Shown: positions 26,573 to 35,856 of the stretch, in pieces
How the letters are laid out: every line of letters begins with the position of its first letter
Position numbering within the stretch: position 1 is the stretch's first letter
Assembly: GCA_964572845.1 (NCBI GenBank)
Contig: CAZNFX010000007.1
Location: forward strand, 1 to 64,000
Length of the DNA: 64,000 nt
Direction: 5' to 3'
From: Bin55 sp964572845
GTDB taxonomy: Bacteria > Pseudomonadota > Gammaproteobacteria > Pseudomonadales > Azotimanducaceae
The notes under the pieces: generated by a model
The model's database searches: none
The model's input: only the letters and a program-made list of their open reading frames with translations
What the model was told of the DNA's origin: nothing
Translations under genes and position numbers: made by a program

Positions 26573-28627
26573 TTAGCTGGCTGCACCTCCCTGTCCAGCA
26601 CTCGTCGTCTGCAGTTCCACAAATCGTCTGTAGTGTCCATCTGGAATGTTGAGCAGCTCTTCATGGCTTCCCTGTTCAAGAATGGATCCCTGCTCCAAGA
26701 AGACAATCTTGCTGGCTTGAGCTATTGTGGAGAGACGATGGGCAATGATGATTACCAATCGGTCCTTGGCTGCTTCATGCAATGCATTGACCAAGTGTTC
26801 TTCGGTTTCAGGGTCGAGGGCGGAGGTAGGTTCGTCCAAAATCAGAATCTTGGAGTCGCGAATCAATCCTCGTGCAATTGAAATTCTTTGTTTTTGCCCA
26901 ACTGAAAGTTTGCTAGCCGTTGCCGCACCGAGTTTAGTCTCGTAGCCTTCTGGCAATGACACGATGAAATCATGTATTCCTGCAATTTTTGCGACACGCT
27001 CAACCTCTTCTCGACTGGCATCGAGCTTTCCGTAGCAAATGTTGTCTCGAATCGTCTCTGAAAACAGTTGCGTTTCTTGAAACACGTAGGTGACCTGGCT
27101 CCGCAAACTGTCTAGAGTGAGTGTGTTGACATCCTGGTCGTCGACAAGGACTCGGCCTTCGGTGGCAGCGTGGTAGCGTGGAATCAGGTATGCCAAGCTC
27201 GTCTTGCCTGCTCCTGTGGGTCCGACCAAGGCGACTATTTCCCCGATTTTGGCCTCTAGATTGATGCCGCCCAACGCACGCCGTCCATCAGGATAAGTGA
27301 GTCCTGCATCTTTGATCGTGATGCCATGTTCGATCATGGGTAGTTTCGTTCTTCCCATGTCGGCTTCGGGCTCGATGTCCATAATCGCAAACACACGTCG
27401 CATGGCAACAACGTTGTCCATGAAACGAATCCATAGCCACCCCATCGCCATTGCCGGACCGCGCAAGTAACCAAAAAAAAGCAGGAGAGCCCCAACGTCT
27501 CCGGGTGTCAAGTCGCCTTGAATAACCCTGTGAACCACATAGCAGGTAAACGCAAAGTATGTCAATTGGCTCAGCATGCCGCTCATGGAGATCACAATGA
27601 TCCACAGCAGAGTTACTCGACGAAATCTTGAAAACGACTCTTTGCTGTCACTATCGAATCGTCCCTTTTCTTCCTCATTACCACCTAGACTTTGCACAGC
27701 GTAGACGTTGTCCATTCCCTCTTCTATAGTGGCTGTTGTAATCGCTCCAGATGCTCGAGCGGCTTGGCCGCGTCGTCGCACGATGCGGCCAAAAAGTATT
27801 GAGACAAGAAACCAAGTTGGCATGATGAAAACGGTCAGTACTGCTATTTCAGGCATGCCGGGGTAGGCATTCATCAATGTGAAAAACGCCTGAGCATAGA
27901 GTACGGTCGACATGAACGGCGTGTGCGTTACTTCATAGAAAATCTCATTGATTTGCGGAGTGTCGTACATCACACGATATATGGAATCGCCGATTCGTTG
28001 CTCCTCGAGTTTGGTCATGGACAACGACGTAATCCGTGCAAAGAGATTGGATCTCAATGTGTGATTCAAGGACTGGTTCAAACGCATGTGCAGTTTGAAT
28101 TCGAGAAAACCGTAGATTCCACCAGCCGTACTGTGTCCGCCATGCATGTGATTCTCGACTTGCGTAGCGTAATCGTGGCCCTGCGCCAGGCCAGCATCGA
28201 CTTCGTCTTCAAATCCAGTCGTGTACGATCCGATGAAGACAACAAATAGGATGCCTATCACGGCAAACCAAATGATAATTTCCAGCGGAGATGCGTATTG
28301 CAGCGCGTTCACGAACGGCATTGCGTAGTCAGGGAAGCCACTAGCCTCAGCGAGCGGTCGCTTGAGAATTACATGATCTACAAGTAGTTTGATGGGCCAG
28401 GGAAGCAAAAATAGTGGAAGGGCGTAGGAACCTAGCTTGAGGAAGAATTTAGCAAGGTATCGACCCCAGAATAACGAAATAAATTTCGCAGAACGAACAA
28501 TGATTAGGAGAGCCTCGGTCCAATTTATGTCGGTTCGCGTATCGAGGCCGCTTGATCGAGCGTCAAGTTCCGCTTCGCGTTCTCGCAGAGTCTTACGGGG
28601 TGGTGGAGTTGGTTGACGTTCGGCCAT
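26573..28627 (-). CDS. ABC exporter half-transporter (second subunit of a pair)
   Basis: Type I exporter with membrane domain (about residues 45-390) and ATPase domain (about 430-660). Walker A is GPTGAGKTS, the signature is LSVGQ, Walker B is ILILDEPTSALD with the catalytic Glu, and the switch is IIAHRLS. The first periplasmic loop holds a His-rich stretch, ENHMHGGHSTAGG. At 684 residues it is longer than simple exporters because of this loop and a 45-residue N-terminus. Start and upstream stop meet exactly (its ATG at 28627 shares bases with the stop of the preceding gene), so it pairs with that exporter. Both ATPase sites look competent, unlike the MdlAB pair. Substrate unknown. Confidence 0.9.
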   Translation of the reverse strand: MAERQPTPPPRKTLREREAELDARSSGLDTRTDINWTEALLIIVRSAKFISLFWGRYLAKFFLKLGSYALPLFLLPWPIKLLVDHVILKRPLAEASGFPDYAMPFVNALQYASPLEIIIWFAVIGILFVVFIGSYTTGFEDEVDAGLAQGHDYATQVENHMHGGHSTAGGIYGFLEFKLHMRLNQSLNHTLRSNLFARITSLSMTKLEEQRIGDSIYRVMYDTPQINEIFYEVTHTPFMSTVLYAQAFFTLMNAYPGMPEIAVLTVFIMPTWFLVSILFGRIVRRRGQAARASGAITTATIEEGMDNVYAVQSLGGNEEEKGRFDSDSKESFSRFRRVTLLWIIVISMSGMLSQLTYFAFTCYVVHRVIQGDLTPGDVGALLLFFGYLRGPAMAMGWLWIRFMDNVVAMRRVFAIMDIEPEADMGRTKLPMIEHGITIKDAGLTYPDGRRALGGINLEAKIGEIVALVGPTGAGKTSLAYLIPRYHAATEGRVLVDDQDVNTLTLDSLRSQVTYVFQETQLFSETIRDNICYGKLDASREEVERVAKIAGIHDFIVSLPEGYETKLGAATASKLSVGQKQRISIARGLIRDSKILILDEPTSALDPETEEHLVNALHEAAKDRLVIIIAHRLSTIAQASKIVFLEQGSILEQGSHEELLNIPDGHYRRFVELQTTSAGQGGAAS

Positions 28628-31074
28628 TACGCAGACCTCCCTGCCACATTCGTAAGGTTTGACTCGGCTTCTACGAACGCTCGGTATCTTCCGCCCGCAA
28701 TTCCCATCAGCTGTTCGTGATTGCCGCTCTCAGCAATCGTGCCGTTTTCCAAGTAAAGGATGTTGTCCGCTTGCCGAATTGTGGAAATCCGATGAGTGAT
28801 TAGGAAGATTGCACGGCCCTCGTCTTCAGGCTTGGCTTGGACCCAATCGCTCAAGTTGTTCATGACTTTATGCTCGGTTGATGCGTCGAGGGCTGCTGTT
28901 GGTTCATCGAGCACAAGTATGGGCGCATCCCGAACAATGGCTCTGGCAATCGAAAGCCTCTGACGTTGTCCAGTTGACAACTTTCCGCCGCGGTCTGAAA
29001 GTACTGTATCCAATCCATTGGGAAGTTGACTCACATACTCGTCAATGGCGGCAACTCTAATTGCCTCGCTGATTTGTTCATCCGATGCGTATGGCGCCAC
29101 ATACCGAATGTTGTCGCGAACCGACATGCCGAATAAGAGATTCTCCTGCAAGGCTATCGCGATATTGCTGCGCAGTGTTGCTGTCTTGTATTCGCGAATG
29201 TCGCGCCCGTCGATGGTGATGGAACCTGATTGGGGATCAAATAGGCGCAGCAGCAAAGCCATCAAGGTGCTCTTTCCTGATCCTGTTGGACCAATGATTG
29301 CTGTGACTGAGCCGGGAGTGGCGCTAAACGACACGCCGTCGAGTACGGGTCGATCTTTTTCATACCGAAAGTTGACATCATTGAACGCGATTTCAGTTTT
29401 AAAACCTTCCAATGGAACGGCATCTGGCAAATCCTTGATGTCGGGCTCGAGGTCCAATATGTCGAATACTCGGCGTAGCCCCATCGCAATGTCCTGAGCT
29501 GTCATCCAGTTGCGCAAGAGTCCCCGTAGGTTGTTGGCAGAACTGCGAAACTGACCACGCGCCCAATCCCAGCTGGCATAGTTCCACACGATGAAACTGA
29601 CCCCAACAAGCCCAATGAGTCCCACCGCGAAGGTCGGATTGTCCTGCACTACCCAATAAGCCATTAGCGATTCGCCAAGAACCAAGAAGATTGCAGCAGC
29701 AGTGAACATGCAGATCGTAATCAGAGCGATCAGATTCCTAACTCGATAGGCCGCATTGAACGCAATTACAGAATCGCGTTCAAACTTCTCTTGAACTCGG
29801 TCTGAAGTCCCAAACGCCTTGATCAGCTTGATTGCACTGAAGGCTTCTTGTATGTTGGATGTCACATCTGACGTGGCTGCTCGGTAGACAAGAGACCGTA
29901 CGCGGACTCGTGGCATGGCAATATTCGCCCACGTCAAGGCTGGAAAGACCAAAAGCGCAGCCAATATCCCAATCCAAGGACTCAGCAGGAATACGACACA
30001 CACTGCCATAAAGTAATTGATTACGTCGCGAGATGCATTGATCAACTGTTCAATGACGTTGGTAACCATGGCGCTGTCTTGATAGATCCTGAATATGGAA
30101 TCTCCTGTTCGATGATCGCTGTGATAGCTCATTGACAATAGATGCCACCGCTCGACAAGAGCAACACGCAAATCTTGATTAATGCGCTGCAAGATCCAAA
30201 TTCTGTAGTAGCCATTGAAAACGCCAATCCCAGAATTGATCAACATCAAAATGACCTGCAGTTGTACCCACAGGAATAGAAGGTCATAGCGTTGGTCGTT
30301 GGTAAGCGAAGTGAGTGTCTCCATCGACAAATCAGGAAGACCGAGCCATTTAGCAACTCCGGGCGCCAATGGTTCGCCTTGCAACAGACTTTGATTCATT
30401 AGGTCGACCAGAACCAATCCAAAGAAGAACCCGATGATCTGTTGGACGAATGTAATGAGGTAGTAGTAGCAAAGGTGAGTGGACGATCGGAGTCGGAAGT
30501 GGATACGACGCTCAGCAATCCGATACTGTACTGTCCAACCGATAATCCCCGCCAGCGTAACAGCAATTGCATAGAACCCGTCAATCCAACCTTCTACAAG
30601 GTAAATGGCGGCTATATTGATTAGAAACCCAGAAAATATGGCAGCCAGCGCTGCCCAAATCTGGGTGCGGCCCCGGGAATAGGTCATGGCTGTCATGGCA
30701 CACCAAAACACGGCCACGGGGACGTAGAGGTAGTAGTAGGGCGACTCCAACGTTCTCGGGACAATGCCCGAAAGTGGACCGACGATTACTACAAGCGCAA
30801 GAAGAATTGGCGCATAGCCGAAGTTATAGCCCGATCCGGCGACCGTATCCGCGACCCGATTCTCGAGTCCTTCTCCCGGCACGTACCACCGACCCAGTAG
30901 CTGGGGCCGGATGTATGGCCATGATCTGAAGAGTAGCTTGATGACATCGATCAGCCCGCTGTCATCCTCTTCAACGCCTTTCATCTTGTCCGGAGGAAGC
31001 TCACCAGGACCCATAATTGGGAGAGCTTTAGAAGCTCGGATTTCGGTGGCTTTGAGTTCCGGACTACCTTGCAT
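28627..31074 (-). CDS. ABC exporter half-transporter with extra N-terminal membrane domain
   Basis: An 815-residue ABC exporter. A 200-residue N-terminal extension with about four or five membrane helices (residues 85-195) precedes the standard six-helix exporter domain (about 205-520), followed by the ATPase: Walker A GPTGSGKST, signature LSTGQ, Walker B ILVLDEPTAALD and switch ITHRIS. The usual length for this family is 570-620. ATG 31074, preceded by AGGA, is chosen over TTG 31080. First gene of a long collinear minus-strand run reaching to 17261. It should form a heterodimer with the product of the adjoining exporter gene. Confidence 0.9.
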   Translation of the reverse strand: MQGSPELKATEIRASKALPIMGPGELPPDKMKGVEEDDSGLIDVIKLLFRSWPYIRPQLLGRWYVPGEGLENRVADTVAGSGYNFGYAPILLALVVIVGPLSGIVPRTLESPYYYLYVPVAVFWCAMTAMTYSRGRTQIWAALAAIFSGFLINIAAIYLVEGWIDGFYAIAVTLAGIIGWTVQYRIAERRIHFRLRSSTHLCYYYLITFVQQIIGFFFGLVLVDLMNQSLLQGEPLAPGVAKWLGLPDLSMETLTSLTNDQRYDLLFLWVQLQVILMLINSGIGVFNGYYRIWILQRINQDLRVALVERWHLLSMSYHSDHRTGDSIFRIYQDSAMVTNVIEQLINASRDVINYFMAVCVVFLLSPWIGILAALLVFPALTWANIAMPRVRVRSLVYRAATSDVTSNIQEAFSAIKLIKAFGTSDRVQEKFERDSVIAFNAAYRVRNLIALITICMFTAAAIFLVLGESLMAYWVVQDNPTFAVGLIGLVGVSFIVWNYASWDWARGQFRSSANNLRGLLRNWMTAQDIAMGLRRVFDILDLEPDIKDLPDAVPLEGFKTEIAFNDVNFRYEKDRPVLDGVSFSATPGSVTAIIGPTGSGKSTLMALLLRLFDPQSGSITIDGRDIREYKTATLRSNIAIALQENLLFGMSVRDNIRYVAPYASDEQISEAIRVAAIDEYVSQLPNGLDTVLSDRGGKLSTGQRQRLSIARAIVRDAPILVLDEPTAALDASTEHKVMNNLSDWVQAKPEDEGRAIFLITHRISTIRQADNILYLENGTIAESGNHEQLMGIAGGRYRAFVEAESNLTNVAGRSA

Positions 31075-31574
31075 AATCAAATCCTAAGAACTGGATGCGG
31101 TTCCTTGGGTTCTTTGGAAGGATCAAGGTTGCTGAACACAGTGCGCAGCAAGAGAGTCACGAATATTGACGACGAGACTCTATTTCTATCCCACCAAGTT
31201 CCCTGCGTTAGCTTACCATGCACAACTCGCCAACATCCTGCAAGCGAATGTTTGTACTCTTCAACCAAGAGTTGTCAATCTGCGCAGGCTTTAGTACGGC
31301 AATTGCGATCAAACAACGTCTGATCGTTTGCGTTAACGGGCCAGACCATTCGAGACCGGAAAAACAATGTCGAGTAGCGGCGTTTGTAAGCCGCGTGTAG
31401 TACAAGCTCACCCTCCAAAAGAGTTGAGAAAGTTGGCCTTTACAACGCTCTTTGAGACAGACAATTGAGAATGTTGAAAATCGCATACAAGTCACACACT
31501 TCCTTAAAGTGAATCGACGCGAGTACTGTCTGGAATTCGGTTGTCAGCGGTCCCGCGCGACGTTGTCTAGACGT
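31075..31574. other. 500-bp intergenic region upstream of the exporter run
   Basis: No coding frame with family similarity on either strand and no tRNA. Its right part lies downstream of the ABC-2 permease stop and its left part upstream of the exporter start, so it should hold that permease's terminator and the promoter of the exporter run. I see no clear terminator hairpin or -35/-10 pair. Confidence 0.3.
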
Positions 31575-32369
31575 CTACCCAAACGTCTTTCCTTCGTCTC
31601 TGTAGTAGAAGAATATGGCAATCGCGATGAAGACTGCGGAATAGATAGTTAGGACTGCGATATGGGAATAGGTGGACATGCCGACATCAATGTCAATGGT
31701 TCTCAGAGCCAGCTGCACCGAGTGAAATGACGGCATTGCTGTCGCGACTGACTGCAGATAGCCTGGCAAAACCTGGTAGGGAACAACTATTCCACCCAAG
31801 AAAAGTTGAGGCAAGTAGACGAGATTAACTACAGCATGTGCAGAGTTGGGCCCTGTCACGTACGCAATTGCTAGCCCCAGTGTGCAAAAGGGAATAGTTG
31901 CTAGAACTAAGACGCAGCAAAGCAGCACTAATCGGTCAAGTCGAAAATCGAGATTTCCGAACAACAGTCCGATCCCGAAGATCACAACTACGACAATTGC
32001 GCTGAACAGAATTGACATGGCCATCTTGGCTAGGAAATACATGATCGGAGGCATAGGACTGACACGCTTTAGTAGCAACCAGCCTTGACCTCGTTCTGTG
32101 GCTACATAGACTCCAAATCCAAATAAACCTACGCCAACTACTCCCATGCAGCTTGAGGCAGTTGCCCAATACAGCGTGTTTTCCACCGCGGTGGGTTCCC
32201 AATTCATTCCCAACCCGAAGAATAGGAACATGCCGATGGGGAACACAAACAGCGAAATAGAGAACGCTGGAAGCCGAAGGCACTTGACGAATTCAAGCTT
32301 GGACTCGTTGTAAGCGATCCGCATGAGGTGCAAAAATGTATGTCGCGACGGTTGTGTTGCGTCCGTCAT
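31575..32369 (-). CDS. ABC-2 type permease
   Basis: A 264-residue integral membrane protein with six predicted helices. It has the ABC-2 family layout: a cytoplasmic N-terminus (LMRIAYNESKLEFVKCLRLP), a long stretch ERGQGWLLLKRVSPMPP in the coupling region, and LGLAIAYVTGP and PQLFLGGIVVPYQVLPGYLQ in the last third. It should form the membrane channel for the ATPase encoded just upstream; the genes overlap by 4 bp (ATGA). Such pairs export drugs, lipids or polysaccharide intermediates; the substrate cannot be inferred. Confidence 0.88.
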   Translation of the reverse strand: MTDATQPSRHTFLHLMRIAYNESKLEFVKCLRLPAFSISLFVFPIGMFLFFGLGMNWEPTAVENTLYWATASSCMGVVGVGLFGFGVYVATERGQGWLLLKRVSPMPPIMYFLAKMAMSILFSAIVVVVIFGIGLLFGNLDFRLDRLVLLCCVLVLATIPFCTLGLAIAYVTGPNSAHAVVNLVYLPQLFLGGIVVPYQVLPGYLQSVATAMPSFHSVQLALRTIDIDVGMSTYSHIAVLTIYSAVFIAIAIFFYYRDEGKTFG

Positions 32370-33259
32370 TCAGTCGCACTCTTTACTAGATGTAGATACG
32401 CTTCCTGGAGCTGAGCTGGTTTTACTTCCAAGTTCTTGATACTTGGGTCCAGGTCCAACCACTTGCGAACAGTTATTTCTGGAGAATTGACAATAAGACG
32501 TACTTCTTCATTCGCTGACTCCATATGCAATACACCAGGCAACTGCCGCAGTACTTCAACTGTTAGCTCAGTCTTTGCCGAGACCATGGTTGTACCTACC
32601 AACGATCGCATATCGGGGGGCGGTGCATCTGCAATGATTCTGCCATGGTCAATCAGGACTATTCGATCTGCCAACTGCTCGGCTTCTTCTAGGTTATGTG
32701 TGTTCAGAACCACAGTTCGTTTTTGTTCTCTGAAATGCTGGATTTGGGCCCAAAGTGACATCCGAGTCTCAACATCCATGTTTGCTGTTGGTTCGTCAAG
32801 ATAAAGGAGATCTGGATCGCCAGCAATTGACAACGCAAAGTGCAACTTCTGCTTTTCGCCGCCGCTCAGAGAGCCATAACGTCTCTTTTCCAGTCCTTGG
32901 AGATTAGCAATCTGCACGATCGATTCAAATTGCATTGGTTCGACGTAGTAAGTGCGAAAGAGTCGAATGTGCTCTGACACTGTCAGAGTCTCCGGCACGC
33001 CTGTTACTTGCAGCATGACGCCGCTACGCAGTCGAACACCAACCGATCCAGGTTTCTGTCCTAACACGGAGATCCGACCACTAGATACCTTGACGGAACC
33101 CATGATCATGTTCAGCAACGTGCTCTTGCCTGCACCATTGGGACCTAGAAAAGCAATCGTCGAGCCTTCATCAATTGTCAGTGAGAGGTTGGCAATAGCC
33201 TCTACCTCCCCATAGTTCTTGGTCACATCACGAAGTTCGATGGCGCTTCGGAAGTTCAC
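32366..33259 (-). CDS. ABC-2 type transporter ATP-binding subunit
   Basis: A stand-alone ABC ATPase of 297 residues. Walker A is GPNGAGKST, the signature is LSGGEKQKL, Walker B is LLYLDEPTANMD and the switch is LNTHNLEE. The C-terminal 80 residues form the variable domain common in DrrA/CcmA-type subunits. The start is GTG 33259, with the first conserved strand at IELRDVTKNYG. It is translationally coupled to the ABC-2 permease gene and should form a homodimer with two permease copies. Confidence 0.92.
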   Translation of the reverse strand: MNFRSAIELRDVTKNYGEVEAIANLSLTIDEGSTIAFLGPNGAGKSTLLNMIMGSVKVSSGRISVLGQKPGSVGVRLRSGVMLQVTGVPETLTVSEHIRLFRTYYVEPMQFESIVQIANLQGLEKRRYGSLSGGEKQKLHFALSIAGDPDLLYLDEPTANMDVETRMSLWAQIQHFREQKRTVVLNTHNLEEAEQLADRIVLIDHGRIIADAPPPDMRSLVGTTMVSAKTELTVEVLRQLPGVLHMESANEEVRLIVNSPEITVRKWLDLDPSIKNLEVKPAQLQEAYLHLVKSATE

Positions 33260-33320
33260 GAGGGAATTCTCAAGAACTCAGTGCTTCATGTTCGCTGCCT
33301 GCACGAACACATGAGAACGA

Positions 33321-34184
33321 TCACTTCCTGATCTCGTCGGCAATCTTCTTGTATTGGTCCAGCAGCGGAAGCACTTCGTCGCGACTTGCAGAGGGAACAT
33401 TGAAAACAAACTCGTCGACGCCTTGTTGGATTCGACCTTGCAAGTACTCGATACTTGGATTTGCTCCGAAGAGCGCAACGTCAATCTCGTTCATGGACCG
33501 GTCTCGTTTGGCCAAAGCTTCGGCGAGTCGCTCCATACTTCCCGATCCCAATCCCATTATCGGCATCCATCCATCGGCATAGTCAGCAATGCGGTCGAAC
33601 ACCCACTTGGAATTCGCTCCTATCCAAATGGGAGGTCCTCCAGGCTGAGTTGGCTTAGGCCATGACCAAATGGGATCAAAGTCTACAAATTCGCCATGGA
33701 ACTCGGCTTCGTCGGCATTCCAAATGCTCTTCATCGCGAGGACTTTTTCACGAACTATTGCCCATCGGTTCTTGTAGTTGGCGCCATGGTTCTCCATTTC
33801 TTCGCGATTCCATCCCGCACCTATGCCGAGGATTAGTCGTCCGCCTGAAAGCATATCGAGTGAAGCGGCTTCCTTTGCCGTTGTGATTGGGTCGCGTTCT
33901 ATAAGCAGACAGATGCCAGTGCCAAGTCGTATTCGTTTGGTAACAGCGGCACATACGGCTAGAGCAACGAACGGGTCATGGCTGCGCCAATATTGACGAG
34001 GAAGGTCGCCCCCTCCTGGAAACGGGGTCAGGCGACTTACTGGGATGTGGGTGTGTTCAGGAAAGAAAAGGCTGTCGAACCCCCTTTCTTCGGCCGCCAT
34101 AGCCAAATCTGCAGGCTGGATCGCATAGTCCGTGGGAAACATTGAAACACCAAACCGTGCGCCTGCCTCGCCTTTAAATGCCAT
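33321..34184 (-). CDS. Luciferase-like monooxygenase / LLM-class oxidoreductase
   Basis: A TIM-barrel flavin oxidoreductase of the bacterial luciferase-like superfamily, 287 residues, close to the TIGR03619 type. Landmarks are GFDSLFFPEHTHIP with the conserved His, KRIRLGTGICLL, RDPITTAKEAASLDMLSGGR and LGIGAGWNREEMENHG. Related proteins use either FMN or F420; gammaproteobacteria usually lack F420, so FMN is more likely here. The ATG at 34184 has GGGAG upstream. Substrate unknown. Confidence 0.88.
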   Translation of the reverse strand: MAFKGEAGARFGVSMFPTDYAIQPADLAMAAEERGFDSLFFPEHTHIPVSRLTPFPGGGDLPRQYWRSHDPFVALAVCAAVTKRIRLGTGICLLIERDPITTAKEAASLDMLSGGRLILGIGAGWNREEMENHGANYKNRWAIVREKVLAMKSIWNADEAEFHGEFVDFDPIWSWPKPTQPGGPPIWIGANSKWVFDRIADYADGWMPIMGLGSGSMERLAEALAKRDRSMNEIDVALFGANPSIEYLQGRIQQGVDEFVFNVPSASRDEVLPLLDQYKKIADEIRK

Positions 34185-34337
34185 GTTCGTGCTCCCTCAT
34201 GTACAGTTGCATGTCAAGGGAGATAGTAAAGCAATTGCCGGTCTGGAGCTTTATCGACAATCCGTGCAGGGGTGTGCCTTGGCTAGTGCCCTGAGCCAGT
34301 GTGCTGGGCGGAGAGTAAAGGGGCGTTCGGACCTGCG

Positions 34338-34757
34338 TTAGTCTGAAAATTCCATTCGTCCCAGTCTACGGCCGGTTGCTTTTATTCGATCAGGTAGAGA
34401 GATCTTGAATGAGTCATTTCGACCCTTCATCCAGCAGCTGTACTCGGATACCGTCAACATCATGACGAAACCGCCAAACAGGAATGCGAAATACAGACCT
34501 GCTTCTTCCAGTTCATACCAATTGCTATCTGTGTGGGCGGCTGCGACTCCGCCAAAGAAACCTGCGAACATGCAGAACATCAATATTGCAGCACAGAATC
34601 CTAGAACTCCCAGCAAAATCGTAGATTTCATTGGTCTGCAACTTATGATCGTAACAATGCCCGCTACAGCGAATATGCCTGCTTGTGCTGGGTGCGTTAC
34701 AAAGGCGATTGCCATCGCCAAGAGTGCCACGCCTAGAGCCCCCATCAGGAGTCGCAT
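34338..34757 (-). CDS. Small membrane protein of unknown function
   Basis: A 139-residue protein with four hydrophobic segments (about residues 2-20, 24-40, 46-68 and 85-106) and a basic C-terminal tail (IKATGRRLGRMEF). Started at ATG 34757, which has AGAGAG 7 nt upstream; six extra upstream codons are possible but carry no ribosome site. An antisense frame of 187 codons across it is rejected because it lacks any protein-like pattern. I do not recognise a family. Confidence 0.6.
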   Translation of the reverse strand: MRLLMGALGVALLAMAIAFVTHPAQAGIFAVAGIVTIISCRPMKSTILLGVLGFCAAILMFCMFAGFFGGVAAAHTDSNWYELEEAGLYFAFLFGGFVMMLTVSEYSCWMKGRNDSFKISLPDRIKATGRRLGRMEFSD

Positions 34758-35286
34758 GGTTCTCTCTTTTGGCAAGTGGACTTCACGGGCGACAGTTAGT
34801 ATGAAATACGTTTTAAGTAGATTGAGTCATCTTGGTACTTATACCACAAAGGCCAGGCACAAAACCGAGAAGTGGGTTCTTCCGAATGTAAGAGTTCTAA
34901 TGTGTTGCGCCAGTAAACCCGCGCTTGGCGACATTAGGGGGCGTGCGAAAAAAGCCAACGCAGCATAGGACTAGTGGAATTTGCATTGACCAAATTCGTT
35001 GGTAACGCATCTCTAGGGGTATGGAACTATTTGATTCTCTAGCTGACTAACTGATCAATGAATGAACGCAATGCAAAAGCACGAAGGCCCAACTAGCGAA
35101 TTTACCAGTACCTGCTCGCTAACCGATCCCTTACGTATTCCAATAGTCCAACTCAATGGACTCTCCCACCTAGTGAGCAGGTACTACCGTCCCGGTGAGC
35201 TTTGAATTTCCCCTCCCTCTGATCCTCCCAAAGGCGCCGGGACAACCCTAAATCTGCTAGCCGACACTACATCGACCATCTAGTAT
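34758..35286. other. 530-bp intergenic region with several inverted repeats
   Basis: No coding frame supported. The part nearest the glyoxalase gene (35107-35243) is unusually rich in inverted repeats and is listed as a separate candidate structured element. The rest shows nothing I can name. Confidence 0.4.
35107..35185 (+). ncRNA. Candidate structured RNA: nested inverted repeats
   Basis: AGTACCTGCTCGCTA (35107-35121) can pair over all 15 positions with TAGTGAGCAGGTACT (35171-35185) if one G-U wobble is allowed; the wobble works only in RNA of the plus strand. Inside the 49-nt spacer, AGTCCA (35145-35150) and TGGACT (35157-35162) form a second hairpin with a 6-nt loop. A further imperfect repeat, GTCCCGG (35189-35195) with CCGGGAC (35237-35243), follows immediately. 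No promoter or known RNA family was recognised; a repeat element or DNA cruciform is equally possible. Confidence 0.35.
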
Positions 35287-35706
35287 CTACCATTCCCCAG
35301 TATTTGGCATGGACGCCCATGGCTCGGTCGGCGGCATTGGTCCGCCCGCTTGCAGAAGTTCTACAGAAATCCCATCCGGCGATCGGACAAATGCCATGTA
35401 TCCATCGCGGGGCGGTCGGTTGATCGTAACCCCGGAATCCACGAGTCTTTGGCATAGTTCATAGATGTTATCCACACGGTAAGCGAGATGACCGAAGTTG
35501 CGTCCACCTGAAAGTTCCTCAGAGTCCCAGTTGTAGGTTAGTTCCACTTGTGCTTCACCGTCTCCTGGTGCGGCCAAGAACACCAGCGTAAATCTTCCGG
35601 CATCATTCTCGATTCGTCGTAGTTCTTCGAGTCCTAGCTTGTTGCAGTAGAAATCCAGTGAACTTTCTAGGTCAGTTACTCTAACCATCGTGTGCAGGTA
35701 CTTCAT
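35287..35706 (-). CDS. gloA: Lactoylglutathione lyase (glyoxalase I)
   Basis: VOC-fold metalloenzyme converting the methylglyoxal-glutathione adduct to lactoylglutathione. All four metal ligands are in place: H5 (MKYLHTMVRV), E55 (QVELTYNW), H73 (FGHLAYRV) and E116 (ISVELLQ). Length 139 compares with 135 in E. coli GloA. Start at ATG 35706; a longer frame from 35727 adds seven codons outside the conserved fold. Single gene, divergent from the SDR gene. Confidence 0.93.
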   Translation of the reverse strand: MKYLHTMVRVTDLESSLDFYCNKLGLEELRRIENDAGRFTLVFLAAPGDGEAQVELTYNWDSEELSGGRNFGHLAYRVDNIYELCQRLVDSGVTINRPPRDGYMAFVRSPDGISVELLQAGGPMPPTEPWASMPNTGEW

Positions 35707-35856
35707 GTCTAAAAAATCGATGTGCAACCAAGTACAAATCCTAGCAAATTGCGATCAGGCGGACGTCGCGGACCTTCTGCGAATTGAAGAAGCCGCAAAT
35801 CCGTTGTAAGGCTGAACGGCAAATTAGCGTACGTTGAATATGGTGTTGAAGACGAT

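Noticed and set aside
34405..34968. 187-codon plus-strand frame over the small membrane protein gene
   Set aside because: The minus-strand protein has four clean membrane helices and a good ribosome site; this frame looks like its antisense shadow.
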